Below, in pieces: positions 1 through 7,948 of a stretch of DNA of 64,000 nt. The notes under the pieces are model-generated. The model did no database searches. It was not told where the DNA came from and saw nothing but the letters and a program-made list of their open reading frames with translations. Position 1 is the stretch's first letter. Each line of letters begins with the position of its first letter. Source of the DNA: Micromonospora narathiwatensis (GTDB taxonomy: Bacteria > Actinomycetota > Actinomycetes > Mycobacteriales > Micromonosporaceae); the NCBI RefSeq assembly GCF_900089605.1, contig NZ_LT594324.1, forward strand, positions 1,488,001 to 1,552,000, given 5' to 3'. The translations under genes were made by a program, and so were the position numbers.

Positions 1-547
1 GCGTCGTGTCGCCAACGAGGATTGTGTTACCACGGTCGAACTCGGTGTCGTACTTGCGGCTGGCTTTGGTCTGGGAAGCCGCCACCAGGTCGGCTCGAAC
101 CATGCTGTCCGACCCGAAGCCGCCGACCTCGAAGTCAAGATGCCTGTGCAGCCCGAAGGTCGCCAGCTTGGTGAATGCGTTCTCAGGGATATTGCCTGTC
201 AACACGGATTGGACGAAGGCTGGGTCTTGGCCGACGGCGGTCAGGGCAGCCTCGGCACCAGGCAGAGCGTGGCCGCGAAGCCGAAGCGCGTCGGCGTTCT
301 GCGTCATGGCCGCGACGAGCGTCGGAAAGAGGCGGTCACGGTGGGCCTGGGTAACGTCGACACCGTTAGCCGCGAACAGCTCCGCCATGATGGACTGGTC
401 AGTGCGTCCGTCCGTCTGAGGCCGAACGGTCGGCGGCATGCCGATCATCAGCTCGAAGGCGAGCGCGTAGGTCTCTTTGCTGACGCCGCCGTTCTCGATC
501 AGCGTGTGGTCGACGTCCCAGAGGATCAGCGTCTTCGGCGTGGTCAC
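1..547 (-). CDS. HAD-superfamily hydrolase, 3' end outside the window
   Basis: Reading leftwards from a GTG at 547, the protein opens with a HAD motif I (LILWDVDHTLIENGG; nucleophile Asp11, general acid Asp13). Motif II is the Thr in SVLTGN, and the acidic motif III (LVGDTT) lies at the window edge. The spacing between motifs I and II suggests a helical cap, as in phosphoglycolate phosphatase or beta-phosphoglucomutase relatives. The ATG just upstream is out of frame and meets a stop after two codons, so GTG is the start. The substrate cannot be told. About 182 residues are visible and the C-terminus is cut. GC bias is milder than in the core genes further right. Confidence 0.85.
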   Translation of the reverse strand, partial: MTTPKTLILWDVDHTLIENGGVSKETYALAFELMIGMPPTVRPQTDGRTDQSIMAELFAANGVDVTQAHRDRLFPTLVAAMTQNADALRLRGHALPGAEAALTAVGQDPAFVQSVLTGNIPENAFTKLATFGLHRHLDFEVGGFGSDSMVRADLVAASQTKASRKYDTEFDRGNTILVGDTT

Positions 548-670
548 GCTGCCATCATCGCAGCTACCTCCGATAACCACACGGGACGAACGACCCGGTA
601 GCACTTGCGGGGCCACTGATGAGCAGGGCCGGTCCGGCCGGGCTGCCGGCGATGTGGTTCAAAGTTTCTG

Positions 671-760
671 TACGTCTTCAAGGCGGCCCTTGACGGGCCG
701 CACGCGCCGCCGCCTGGGCGCGCGCCGGCCGCTGCCGCTGTCGCTCTGCGGCCGTCACGC
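671..760. repeat. Inverted-repeat element, copy 1
   Basis: TCAAGG (678-683) and CCTTGA (688-693) form a perfect inverted repeat with a 4-base spacer. It is preceded by GTACG and followed by a GGGCCGC-rich tail. A related arrangement recurs at 1091-1140. It may be a dispersed intergenic repeat; searching the genome for 678-760 would show this. Confidence 0.4.
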
Positions 761-1090
761 CTGACGCCCGGCGGCTGGCGCGGAGAGCGGGGAGCCCGGT
801 GGGCCGCCGCAGAACGACAGATCGTTGATGGGTGGTGTGGTGGGCCGGCAGCCGGCCGGGCCGCGCGGCCACGAGCCCGCGCGGCGTAGGGGAGCGGACG
901 CCGGCCGCGTCGGCGAACTGGCGGCGGTCGCGGGGTTGCGGTTACTGCGCCTCCGGCGGGGGCGCTCCGGCTCCAGGATGGCCGGGGCACCGTCGGCGGG
1001 TCACGGTCCGTGGGTGGTTGCGGTAGGCCATCCCGCCCACCGTCGACCCGGGCGAGCCGAGCAGACCACCGCCCGACCCGCCAGCGTCCG

Positions 1091-1140
1091 TACGAGCCGT
1101 CAAGGTCCGCTTGACGTGGCGGGCCGGGCGGCGGCCCGCT
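1091..1140. repeat. Inverted-repeat element, copy 2
   Basis: GTCAAG (1099-1104) and CTTGAC (1110-1115) are a perfect inverted repeat with a 5-base spacer. It is again preceded by GTACG and followed by a GGCGGGCC-rich tail, matching the layout of the copy near 678. Confidence 0.4.
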
Positions 1141-1193
1141 CCCCAGGAGGGCGGGTCGACGGCAGACGGGATGGCTGAGCGCTTCAGGTCGGA

Positions 1194-2147
1194 CTACTCC
1201 CTAATTCCAGTTCTCTTGCTGAACAGATCGAGCCACGTCTCGAATTCGGCAATCCTGCTCGGATCCCCATACTGCTTTCTCAGCCAGAAAGGATTGAACA
1301 TCCTTGCCTTCGATGCCAAGGTTTGTTCGACGCTGTGCACAAATCGCAGGGCGCGCTCATTGATGTAGTTTTCAAGCTGGCTGAATTCGACAACCTCGAT
1401 CAGGTATTTCTTGGTCTTGGTCCCATCGCTTAGATGTCGGACGACCGGAGCCCATGGGACGCGCCTAACGGACGGGCTCTCCTGGCCGATGGAGACCGTA
1501 TAGACAGGACCGTTGGTTACGAGTATCGGGAAGTACAGGTGGTAGGTGGGATGTTCATCTTCGGGCTCGTAACTCGGCTTCTCCATCAGTGACACAGTGG
1601 CCTTGATCAGCGGCATGACAATGCTGTCGTAGACACTGTTGTTGTCGGCGCGCCACTTGCCGCTCTGCCTGTTCAGGCGGACGAGTTGGTTGCCCTCGAA
1701 GCCCCCTTCGAATGCTCGACCAAGAAGGGAGCCAGAATTGAGGAGAAAGGCCGCCGAGTAGGGTCCTCGGTTCCAGCCGAGTCGAAGGGGATCGAAAACC
1801 GGCACATATACGTTGTCGAACCTGTAGAGGGCCGCTTCGGGTGCGACATCTCTTCCCACTACAATGAAAGGGTTATCGGTATTCTTGCATTCAACAATAA
1901 TGTCAGCGGAGACCCACGGGCATGCCATATTGCGGTCGCCTACAAAGGCTCCATAGTCGGCAACAACATCGATCTCTCGTGACTTTCCCGTATCGGGATC
2001 TGTGTAAGGGACGCTAATGCGGACGTCATCGAAGCTCGAATGCTCCTCAAAGAGGCGATAGACTCGTTGCTCAAGAAGAAATCCTGTTTGATCCAGGGCG
2101 GAAAGGATGTCCTCATTCGTCGGATCGGTGGCAGTCTTGCTATCCAC
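1194..2147 (-). CDS. PD-(D/E)XK nuclease-like protein, possible defence gene
   Basis: A 317-residue protein starting at GTG 2147, chosen because GGAGGGG lies 6 bases upstream; in-frame starts further up (2237, 2261) lack such a site. The N-terminal part shows a PD-(D/E)XK fold signature: a helix with Glu26 (FLLEQRV), Asp60 in REIDVVAD, and Glu86-x-Lys88 in ADIIVECKN. This fits a metal-dependent nuclease core of the restriction-endonuclease or Mrr type. The remaining 200 residues match nothing I recognise. Codon use is less GC-biased than the surroundings, suggesting transfer. It lies downstream of the AbiTii gene on the same strand, about 400 bases away. A role in phage defence is inference. 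Confidence 0.65.
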   Translation of the reverse strand: MDSKTATDPTNEDILSALDQTGFLLEQRVYRLFEEHSSFDDVRISVPYTDPDTGKSREIDVVADYGAFVGDRNMACPWVSADIIVECKNTDNPFIVVGRDVAPEAALYRFDNVYVPVFDPLRLGWNRGPYSAAFLLNSGSLLGRAFEGGFEGNQLVRLNRQSGKWRADNNSVYDSIVMPLIKATVSLMEKPSYEPEDEHPTYHLYFPILVTNGPVYTVSIGQESPSVRRVPWAPVVRHLSDGTKTKKYLIEVVEFSQLENYINERALRFVHSVEQTLASKARMFNPFWLRKQYGDPSRIAEFETWLDLFSKRTGIRE

Positions 2148-2558
2148 TGGGAACCCCTCCGCCCGTCGCTGCGGTATTGACCGTAAATCGGTCCACAGCG
2201 GGTTGGTTGCTGTCGGCTCTTCTCCGTCATTCTTCACTACCCCGGCAGCGGTTTCTACCAACCTCGCGGCCGTTCTCTATGGAATGCCGGCCCTGCGCTG
2301 CCTCCTGAAGCGCATAGCCTGAGAGCGGTGTGGGGCACACTGGGGGCACCAGACACCGTGGAACGTCGTGAACCAGTGACCAACCATGGCAGCCCGTGAC
2401 GCCGTGTGAGCAGGCATTGAGCGGCGTTGCCGCTGGTTGCGGGGTAGCGGCTCCAAGTTCCGCTTCAACGTCTGAGGACGCGGCTCCGCCTAGGCGGTGG
2501 CACGCTAAGCGCACTCCTCTACTTCGGCTGAGCAGCGGGCGTTGGCCGGCCGCCTGTC
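2148..2558. other. Gap between AbiTii and nuclease genes
   Basis: About 410 bases with no supported gene. A 63-codon minus-strand frame at 2277-2468 has no ribosome-binding site and resembles no family I know. The ribosome-binding site of the downstream nuclease (GGAGGGG) sits near 2155-2161. No terminator-like hairpin was seen. Confidence 0.5.
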
Positions 2559-3353
2559 TCAGCCTCTGAGCTGCAGATACGCCATGTACAAGGCGGCGAT
2601 CGCTACGACAACGCCGAGGACGGTCCAGTACGTCTGTCGCTTGGTCCACCGTACGGCTTCGTTGTCGCCTGCAGAAGCGGTGCCCGCGTGGCCGTGGACC
2701 GATTTATTCGTGGTGACGTTGATGCTATGCCGACTCCCGCCTTCTACATGCAGGTGGATGGCGTTGCTGGCGGCCTCGGTACCTGACATACCTACCTCGG
2801 CAGACTCGACCCGGATCTCGGTCAGGATCGACACAGCCGTGGTGCGAACCTGGTCGATCAAGCCGCGAAAGACTGAGGCACTTACGTTCCAGTACACATC
2901 GTCGATGTACGCGCCCGCTGAGGTTGCCTTGTTGAGGTGTGACTTGACTTCTTCGGCGCAGGGCACAGGCAAGTGCACTGATCCGGCCCAGTGCGCGTCC
3001 GCGTGAGCGGCCATGGCCTCCACCTCAGCTACGCCTGCGCGAACGTCGCAGCGACCACCCATGGCGCTCAGTTGCTCTCGAACTGACGCGGGTACGTTGT
3101 TGATCGACGTGACCTTGGCGATTCTGCCCCCGGCCCTCAGATCAGCGGCCAAACCCCCGGGGACCTTGCGATATGCCGGCGGCTCCACTTCGGCGGGGTA
3201 CCCGGTCAACTCCCTCTGCGCCCACTCTCGTAGAGGAGCCGAACGGAGATCCGCACCGAGCGCAATGCACTTGCGCAGACAGTCGGGCAGGGGCGAGCCG
3301 TTCAGAAGGTCGTCCTCGATCGAATTCAGCCGCCGCTGCACCAGATCCGTCAT
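2559..3353 (-). CDS. AbiTii-domain protein with C-terminal membrane anchor
   Basis: 264 residues. The first 55 match the AbiTii domain pattern: DLVQRRLNSIEDDLLNGSPL, then LRKCIALGADL and LREWAQRELTGYP. AbiTii is an abortive-infection-associated N-terminal domain. The middle (60-225) is an unassigned mixed region. A single hydrophobic segment (TVLGVVVAIAALYMAYLQL, about 243-261) ends the protein, so it is probably a tail-anchored membrane protein with a cytoplasmic sensor or effector. It lies upstream of, and collinear with, the PD-(D/E)XK gene. A role in phage-triggered membrane damage or dormancy is inference. Confidence 0.7.
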   Translation of the reverse strand: MTDLVQRRLNSIEDDLLNGSPLPDCLRKCIALGADLRSAPLREWAQRELTGYPAEVEPPAYRKVPGGLAADLRAGGRIAKVTSINNVPASVREQLSAMGGRCDVRAGVAEVEAMAAHADAHWAGSVHLPVPCAEEVKSHLNKATSAGAYIDDVYWNVSASVFRGLIDQVRTTAVSILTEIRVESAEVGMSGTEAASNAIHLHVEGGSRHSINVTTNKSVHGHAGTASAGDNEAVRWTKRQTYWTVLGVVVAIAALYMAYLQLRG

Positions 3354-3563
3354 GGCTCCATAGTGTCATTCTGGCTACCGTGGGCTGCGGCCCGGGGACG
3401 ACAGCAACGCTGACAGCAACCGTCCGAGACGAGGGCAGCCGTCAGCGGCCGGTCATGGACAGCCGCCCGAGGCGGTAGACGTGAACGGACCTCGCCGAAC
3501 GGAGCGCCCAGAACTTACAAGCGAGGGGTCGTGGTGAGCAGCCGGGTCGTGGGGCAAGCTGCG

Positions 3564-3782
3564 CTACTCGAACTCCTCGCGGAAGTAGACCGTGACTGAG
3601 TACCAGTCCCCATCGGCCGTGACCTCGTTGTGCAGGACCAGGTCTTGGACCCACACCTGTCCGAGCGCCTCGATCGAGTCGGCGACCCGACGCAGTAGGG
3701 CCGGGACGTCGCCCTGGCCCGGCCCTTCAGGATTGCTCTGCGAGAAGTGCCGCGAGGGGAAGGACTCTGTCTTCTGGGGCAT
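3564..3782 (-). CDS. Small conserved hypothetical protein (72 aa)
   Basis: The C-terminal half (DVPALLRRVADSIEALGQ, then VQDLVLHNEVTADGDWYS and VTVYF) reads as a compact alpha/beta unit that I recall as a recurrent actinobacterial small protein of unknown function. The start at 3782 (MPQKTES) is preferred, but an in-frame upstream start at 3869 cannot be excluded. No partner is visible. It may belong to the accessory block with the AbiTii and nuclease genes. Confidence 0.55.
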   Translation of the reverse strand: MPQKTESFPSRHFSQSNPEGPGQGDVPALLRRVADSIEALGQVWVQDLVLHNEVTADGDWYSVTVYFREEFE

Positions 3783-4142
3783 CAAGGCAGTATCCAGCAG
3801 GTAGCCGCCGCCGTGGAGACCCCTGGGTGACGATCGGGCGTCCTGGCGTACCACCGAGGGAAGCCCCAAGATCAGGCCGTATCCAGGCCGTCAGAGGTGG
3901 ACCAAGAGCAACGAACGTTGACCATCGACCACCAATGAACGGGCAGCTCAGGCGGCATCTTGTCCGCGTTGATCGACTATGCCCTTACCTTTCATCAATA
4001 CAACGCCAAATAGTCGGGGCAAGTGGCCGCATCGACCATCCGCAGCCGCCGCAACTCCTCGTGACGCGGCTGCGACGCGGACACCATTGCCCACCCTCAC
4101 GCAGAGTATTCAATCAAATTGACTTGATGTATTCTGTCGATC
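3783..4142. other. Intergenic region upstream of the arsR fusion
   Basis: About 360 bases with no supported gene. Its right end is unusually AT-rich for this chromosome and carries the probable operator and promoter of the ArsR fusion, annotated separately. The rest shows nothing recognisable. Confidence 0.5.
4113..4128 (+). promoter_or_regulatory. Probable ArsR operator and leaderless promoter
   Basis: ATCAA (4113-4117), six bases, then TTGAT (4124-4128) form an inverted repeat of the kind bound by ArsR/SmtB repressors. It directly precedes TATTCT (4130-4135), a good -10 box seven bases before the ATG at 4143. Autoregulation by the fusion protein is inferred. Confidence 0.5.
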
Positions 4143-4916
4143 ATGGCGTCGTCGAGTCAAACCACCCCGGCGTTCGTGCGCTTGGCCGCCCATCCGCTGA
4201 GGTGGCGACTGCTGACTGAACTCGCGGTCAGCGACTACCGAGTCCGGGAATTGGTGGCACGGACGGGTGAGTCGCAGAACCTCGTCTCCTATCACCTGCG
4301 GCTGCTACGAGACGGTGGACTGGTCACCGCCACGCGCAGCAGCTTCGACGGCCGCGACAGCTACTACCACCTGGACCTGGATCGCTGCGCGGACGCACTG
4401 GCCGATGCCGGAGCCGCGCTGCACCCGGAGCTGCACCGGGAGTCGGCGCCACGGACACCCCCGGTTGACCTGCGGCGATCTCCCCGCGTCCGCGTGCTGT
4501 TCCTGTGCACGGGCAACAGCGCTCGTTCACCGGTCGCTGAGGCGCTGCTACGCCACCGCACCGGCGGCCAGGCCGAATCGGTCAGCGCCGGCAGCCGCCC
4601 CAAGGCCCGCCTTCATCCCAACGCTGTCCGGGTCCTGCATGACGAGTTCGGCATCGACACCGCTGGGCAGCGCCCCCGGCACTTCGACACGGTGACCGGT
4701 CGCCGCTTCGACTACGTGATCAGCCTGTGTGACAAGGCCCGCGAGGTTCTTCCTGACTTCCCGGAGCATCCCCGGCGCGTGCACTGGAGCATTCCCGACC
4801 CCGCCGCTGCCGGCGACACCGACCAGGTCAGCTACCCCGCCTTCCAGCACGCCGCAGCCGACATCGACACCCGCATCAGGCACCTGCTGCCAGTCCTCAA
4901 CGCAAATCGTTCATGA
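4143..4916 (+). CDS. ArsR-type repressor fused to arsenate-reductase-like LMW phosphatase
   Basis: 257 residues with two domains. Residues 1-95 are an ArsR winged helix (SQNLVSYHLRLLRDGGLV recognition helix). Residues 115-257 are a low-molecular-weight protein tyrosine phosphatase/arsenate reductase domain with the P-loop C122-TGNSA-R128-S and a later DP pair near the C-terminus. One further Cys (SLCDKAREVL) is in place, but the second resolving Cys of thioredoxin-linked ArsC enzymes is absent, so a mycothiol-dependent route or plain phosphatase activity is possible. The ATG follows a TATTCT box by seven bases, suggesting a leaderless transcript. The next gene starts 13 bases downstream. Confidence 0.88.
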   Translation: MASSSQTTPAFVRLAAHPLRWRLLTELAVSDYRVRELVARTGESQNLVSYHLRLLRDGGLVTATRSSFDGRDSYYHLDLDRCADALADAGAALHPELHRESAPRTPPVDLRRSPRVRVLFLCTGNSARSPVAEALLRHRTGGQAESVSAGSRPKARLHPNAVRVLHDEFGIDTAGQRPRHFDTVTGRRFDYVISLCDKAREVLPDFPEHPRRVHWSIPDPAAAGDTDQVSYPAFQHAAADIDTRIRHLLPVLNANRS

Positions 4917-4929
4917 AGGAGGTTCAGCC

Positions 4930-5319
4930 GTGACAGCATCCGACCAGTACGCCAGTGTTCGCTACCTCGTTGATGACGTCCAAGCCGCCGTCGACTTCTA
5001 CACCACCCATCTCGGCTTCACCCTGAACACCAGCGCCGCGCCCGCCTTCGCCGACGTGGTCCGCGGCCCGCTGCGACTGCTGCTGTCCGGGCCGGCTAGC
5101 TCCGGCGCTCGTGCCACCCCCGCCGACGCCACCACCGCCGGCCGCAACAGGATCCACCTGACCGTCGACGACCTCGACGCTGAAATCGACCGACTGCACG
5201 CCGCCGGCCTACCATTCCGCAGCGACCTGATCAGCGGCCCCGGTGGACGCCAGATCCTGCTCACCGACCCTGCCGGCAACCTCATCGAATTGTTCCAACC
5301 CGCCCACCGGCCTTCGTGA
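4930..5319 (+). CDS. VOC-family (glyoxalase/bleomycin-resistance-like) protein
   Basis: 129 residues from GTG 4930, with a full AAGGAGG site at 4916-4922 overlapping the end of the previous gene. The fold signature is two beta-alpha-beta-beta-beta modules: VRYLVDDVQAAVDFYTTHLG at the N-terminus, and IHLTVDDLDAEIDRL with LLTDPAGNLIELFQP at the C-terminus. The final Glu is in the usual metal-binding position. There is no cysteine, so it is not an ArsI-type C-As lyase. Tight spacing makes an operon with the ArsR fusion very likely. The substrate is unknown. Confidence 0.85.
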   Translation: MTASDQYASVRYLVDDVQAAVDFYTTHLGFTLNTSAAPAFADVVRGPLRLLLSGPASSGARATPADATTAGRNRIHLTVDDLDAEIDRLHAAGLPFRSDLISGPGGRQILLTDPAGNLIELFQPAHRPS

Positions 5320-5544
5320 GTGACTAACCGAGTGACGACGGGAACGCACGCCCACGGACGGGCGTGGACAGCAACGGACTGTCACAAGAGGTGAGAGCGC
5401 GTCGCGGCGCAGGTTTGCGTCCGGGGCGCTTCCGCTGGCGGCGACCACCCGGGCGACGGCGGAGGCGATCCCGTCGGTCGAGGTTCAAGCTGCAACTCGT
5501 TCGTGACGTTCCGGCGGGCCCGGCACCCGAACTCCTCAGGGGGC

Positions 5545-6426
5545 GTGAGTGGCACGATCATCGCCGTGGAGAGCTTCAGGTCCTGGGACGGCACCGAACT
5601 GGCGTACCGAGCGGTCGGCTCCGGGCCGCCGCTGGTGTGCATCCCCGGTGGCCCCGGGCAGGCGGTGGAATACCTGGGCGAGCTGGGCGGGCTCGGCAGT
5701 CGCCGTACCCTGATCCTGCTGGACAACCGGGGCACCGGCGCGTCGCGCGTTCCCGCCGACCCCGCCACCTATCGGGTCGACCGCCTCCTCGATGACGTGG
5801 AGGCACTGCGGCAGCACCTGGGCTTCGACCGCATGGACCTCTTCGGGCACTCCGCCAGCGGCGGGACCTGCCTGCTCTACGCGGCCCGACACCCCGGGCG
5901 GCTGACCCACCTGGTGCTGGTCGCCCCGTCGTTGCGGGTGGTCGGGTTGCCCTCGGACCTCGACGTCGACAGCGTGCTGGCCCGGCGGGCGCACGAGCCG
6001 TGGCACGCAGCCGCGGTGGCGGCGCTGCACGCCGAGCCGACGACCCCGGAGGAGCAACAGCGGTACCGGTGGCAGGCGGCGCCGCTGCTGTACGGTCGCT
6101 GGAGTTCCGCGGCTCAGGCGCAGGCCGCGGCCGAGCCCGCCCAGTTCGCGTCGGCCGCCACCGACGGGTTCTACGCGGGGTTCGAACCCGACCCGGCGCT
6201 TCCCGCACGCCTGGCGGAGTTCACCGTGCCGACCCTCCTCGTGGCCGGCGAGCACGACATCTGGCCGACCGCTGCCGCGGTGCGGCAGCTCGCCGCTCTC
6301 TTCGGCAACGTCGACATGGTGACCCAGCCGGAGAGCGGCCACTTCCCCTGGGTCGACGATCCGGCGGTCTTCGCGGCGTCGGTGGAGGAGTTCCTGTCCC
6401 GGTGTCGAGCGGCCCGCTCGGGGTAG
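5545..6426 (+). CDS. Alpha/beta hydrolase, proline-iminopeptidase-like
   Basis: About 293 residues from GTG 5545. Canonical features are the oxyanion segment CIPGGPGQAVEYL, LLDNRGTGAS, the nucleophile elbow GHSASGG, a late Asp (VAGEHDIWPT) and the final His (ESGHFPWVDDP). The GGPG and DNRGTGAS motifs are typical of the proline iminopeptidase/peptidase S33 branch, although the real substrate may be another amide or ester. GTG 5503 and GTG 5566 are alternative in-frame starts; none has a good ribosome-binding site. Cytosolic; no signal peptide seen. Confidence 0.85.
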   Translation: MSGTIIAVESFRSWDGTELAYRAVGSGPPLVCIPGGPGQAVEYLGELGGLGSRRTLILLDNRGTGASRVPADPATYRVDRLLDDVEALRQHLGFDRMDLFGHSASGGTCLLYAARHPGRLTHLVLVAPSLRVVGLPSDLDVDSVLARRAHEPWHAAAVAALHAEPTTPEEQQRYRWQAAPLLYGRWSSAAQAQAAAEPAQFASAATDGFYAGFEPDPALPARLAEFTVPTLLVAGEHDIWPTAAAVRQLAALFGNVDMVTQPESGHFPWVDDPAVFAASVEEFLSRCRAARSG

Positions 6427-6523
6427 TTGCACGGTGTGGGCCACTCGGAGACCTGAACAGCTCGGAAGATGCCGGCGCCGGGCGGCGTCGGCGAAGATAA
6501 GGTGACGAGGGAAGGGGACGACG

Positions 6524-6700
6524 ATGGCCGACGACACGCCAGTCCAGGCTCGGCGGGCCACACCCACGATCGTCGGTGTGTCAGCCGACTCTCCCGAGGA
6601 ACCGCCGAGCAGCCTCGACCTGTGGGCCAAGGCCCAGGTGCTGCACCGCTGTTTCGGCGAGGACGACGGGGAGCCCCACATCATGCGCGGCCTCGACTGA
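6524..6700 (+). CDS. Small acidic hypothetical protein (58 aa)
   Basis: ATG 6524 follows GAAGGGG at 6511-6517. The product is rich in Asp, Glu and Pro, with a central LDLWAKAQVLHRCFGEDDG segment and no membrane helix. It converges with the sigma factor gene 15 bases away. Codon use fits a real gene; the function is unknown. Confidence 0.55.
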   Translation: MADDTPVQARRATPTIVGVSADSPEEPPSSLDLWAKAQVLHRCFGEDDGEPHIMRGLD

Positions 6701-6715
6701 GATCTGCCGCCGCGC

Positions 6716-7945
6716 TCAGCCCAGCCGGGCAGCGCGGGCGTGCAGGTAGCGCTGCTGGGCCAGGTTCATCGACCGGCGGGCCGCCGCCAGGTACGCCTGC
6801 CGTGCCGCCTCCGCGTCGCCGGCCAGCTCCAGCAGGTGCGCGCGGGCGGCGTACCGGCGTGGGTCCTCGGCGACCCGACGGTCGGCACCGAGCGCGTCGA
6901 GCAGCCGCAGCCCGGCCCGGGGACCGCGCGCCATGGCCACCGCCACCGCGTGGTTGAGGCGTACCACCGGGTTGTCGGCGACGGCCAGCAGCATCTCGTA
7001 CAGGGCGACGATCTGCGGCCAGTCGGTGGCCTCGACGCTGGGGGCCTCGTCGTGCAGGGCGGCGATGGCGGCCTGGAGCTGGTACGGGCCCACCGCGCCC
7101 CGGGGCAGGGCGGCGTCGACGAGCCGGGTCCCCTCGGCGATCTGCTCACCCCGCCAACGGCGCCGGTCCTGCTCGGCCATCGGCACCAGCGATCCGTCCG
7201 GTCCGGTTCGCGCCGGGGTACGCGCGTCGGTGAGCAGCATCAACGCCAGCAGCCCGGCCGCCTCCGGGTCGTCGGTGAGCCGGTGCAGCAGCCGGGCCAG
7301 CCGGATCGCCTCGGCGCGCAGGTCCGTGCGGTGCAGCCGTTCCCCGGCGGTGCTCGCGTACCCCTCGTTGAAGATCAGGTAGAGGACGTGCAGCACGGCG
7401 TCGAGCCGGGTGGCCCGGTCCGCGCCGACGGGCAGCGCGAACGGCAGGCCGCTGTCGCGGATGCGCTGCTTGGCCCGGGTGATCCGCCGGGTCATGGTGG
7501 CCTCCGGCACCAGGAACGCCCGGGCCACCTCGGCGGTGCTCAGCCCGCCGACCGCGCGCAGGGTGAGCGCGATCTGGCCGGCCGGGGGCAGCGACGGATG
7601 GCAGCAGAGGAACAGCAGGATCAGCGTGTCGTCGGCGTCGTCCGACCCGTGGTCGGCCGGCGGTGCCAGCCACCGGTCCGGCGGAAGCTGGCGGGCGACG
7701 GCGTCCTCCCGTCGGCGCCGGGCCTGTTCGGCACGGAGCAGATCGGTCAGCCGACGGGAGGCGACGGTGATCAGCCACGCCTTCGGGTCGTCGGGCGGTC
7801 CGGTGCCGGGCCACCCGCGGGCGGCGGCGAGCAGCGCCTCCTGGGTGGCGTCCTCGGCGGTGTCGAAATGCCCGTACCGACGCACGAGCGCGCCGAGGAC
7901 CTGCGGCGCCAGGGCGCGCAGCAGGTCCTCGACGCCGTCGGCCAC
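6716..7945 (-). CDS. ECF sigma factor with long C-terminal extension (ECF42 type)
   Basis: 409 residues. Region 2 (about 10-80) includes EDATQEALLAAARGWPG and AWLITVASRRLTDLLR. Region 4 (about 115-170) includes LTLRAVGGLSTAEVARAF and TRRITRAKQRIR. From 180 onward is a long helical extension beginning LDAVLHVLYLIFNEGY, the hallmark of the ECF42 group, where it resembles TPR repeats. These sigma factors lack a classical anti-sigma factor and are encoded next to DGPF/YCII-domain proteins, as here. The DGPF gene is upstream and ends 3 bases before this start, so the pair is an operon. Confidence 0.9.
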   Translation of the reverse strand: MADGVEDLLRALAPQVLGALVRRYGHFDTAEDATQEALLAAARGWPGTGPPDDPKAWLITVASRRLTDLLRAEQARRRREDAVARQLPPDRWLAPPADHGSDDADDTLILLFLCCHPSLPPAGQIALTLRAVGGLSTAEVARAFLVPEATMTRRITRAKQRIRDSGLPFALPVGADRATRLDAVLHVLYLIFNEGYASTAGERLHRTDLRAEAIRLARLLHRLTDDPEAAGLLALMLLTDARTPARTGPDGSLVPMAEQDRRRWRGEQIAEGTRLVDAALPRGAVGPYQLQAAIAALHDEAPSVEATDWPQIVALYEMLLAVADNPVVRLNHAVAVAMARGPRAGLRLLDALGADRRVAEDPRRYAARAHLLELAGDAEAARQAYLAAARRSMNLAQQRYLHARAARLG

Positions 7946-7948
7946 CGG

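Larger units (their letters stand above)
548..1193. other. Long non-coding stretch between HAD and nuclease genes
   Basis: About 645 bases with no convincing gene. Open frames here translate into Arg/Gly/Pro/Ala-rich strings with no domain, as expected for random GC-rich DNA. The visible structure is a pair of similar inverted-repeat motifs near 671-700 and 1091-1125, annotated separately. Confidence 0.6.

Noticed and set aside
548..1193. A 148-codon minus-strand frame (544-990) as a gene
   Set aside because: Translation is Arg/Pro/Ala-rich, has no ribosome-binding site and overlaps the HAD start region.
2277..2468. 63-codon minus-strand frame as a small gene
   Set aside because: No ribosome-binding site, no family resemblance, and overlap with the leader of the nuclease gene.
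4930..5319. VOC protein as ArsI C-As lyase
   Set aside because: ArsI needs a cysteine pair; this protein has no cysteine.
6170..6200. GGTTCGAACCC as a tRNA T-loop
   Set aside because: It lies inside the alpha/beta hydrolase coding frame and no acceptor or anticodon stems surround it.
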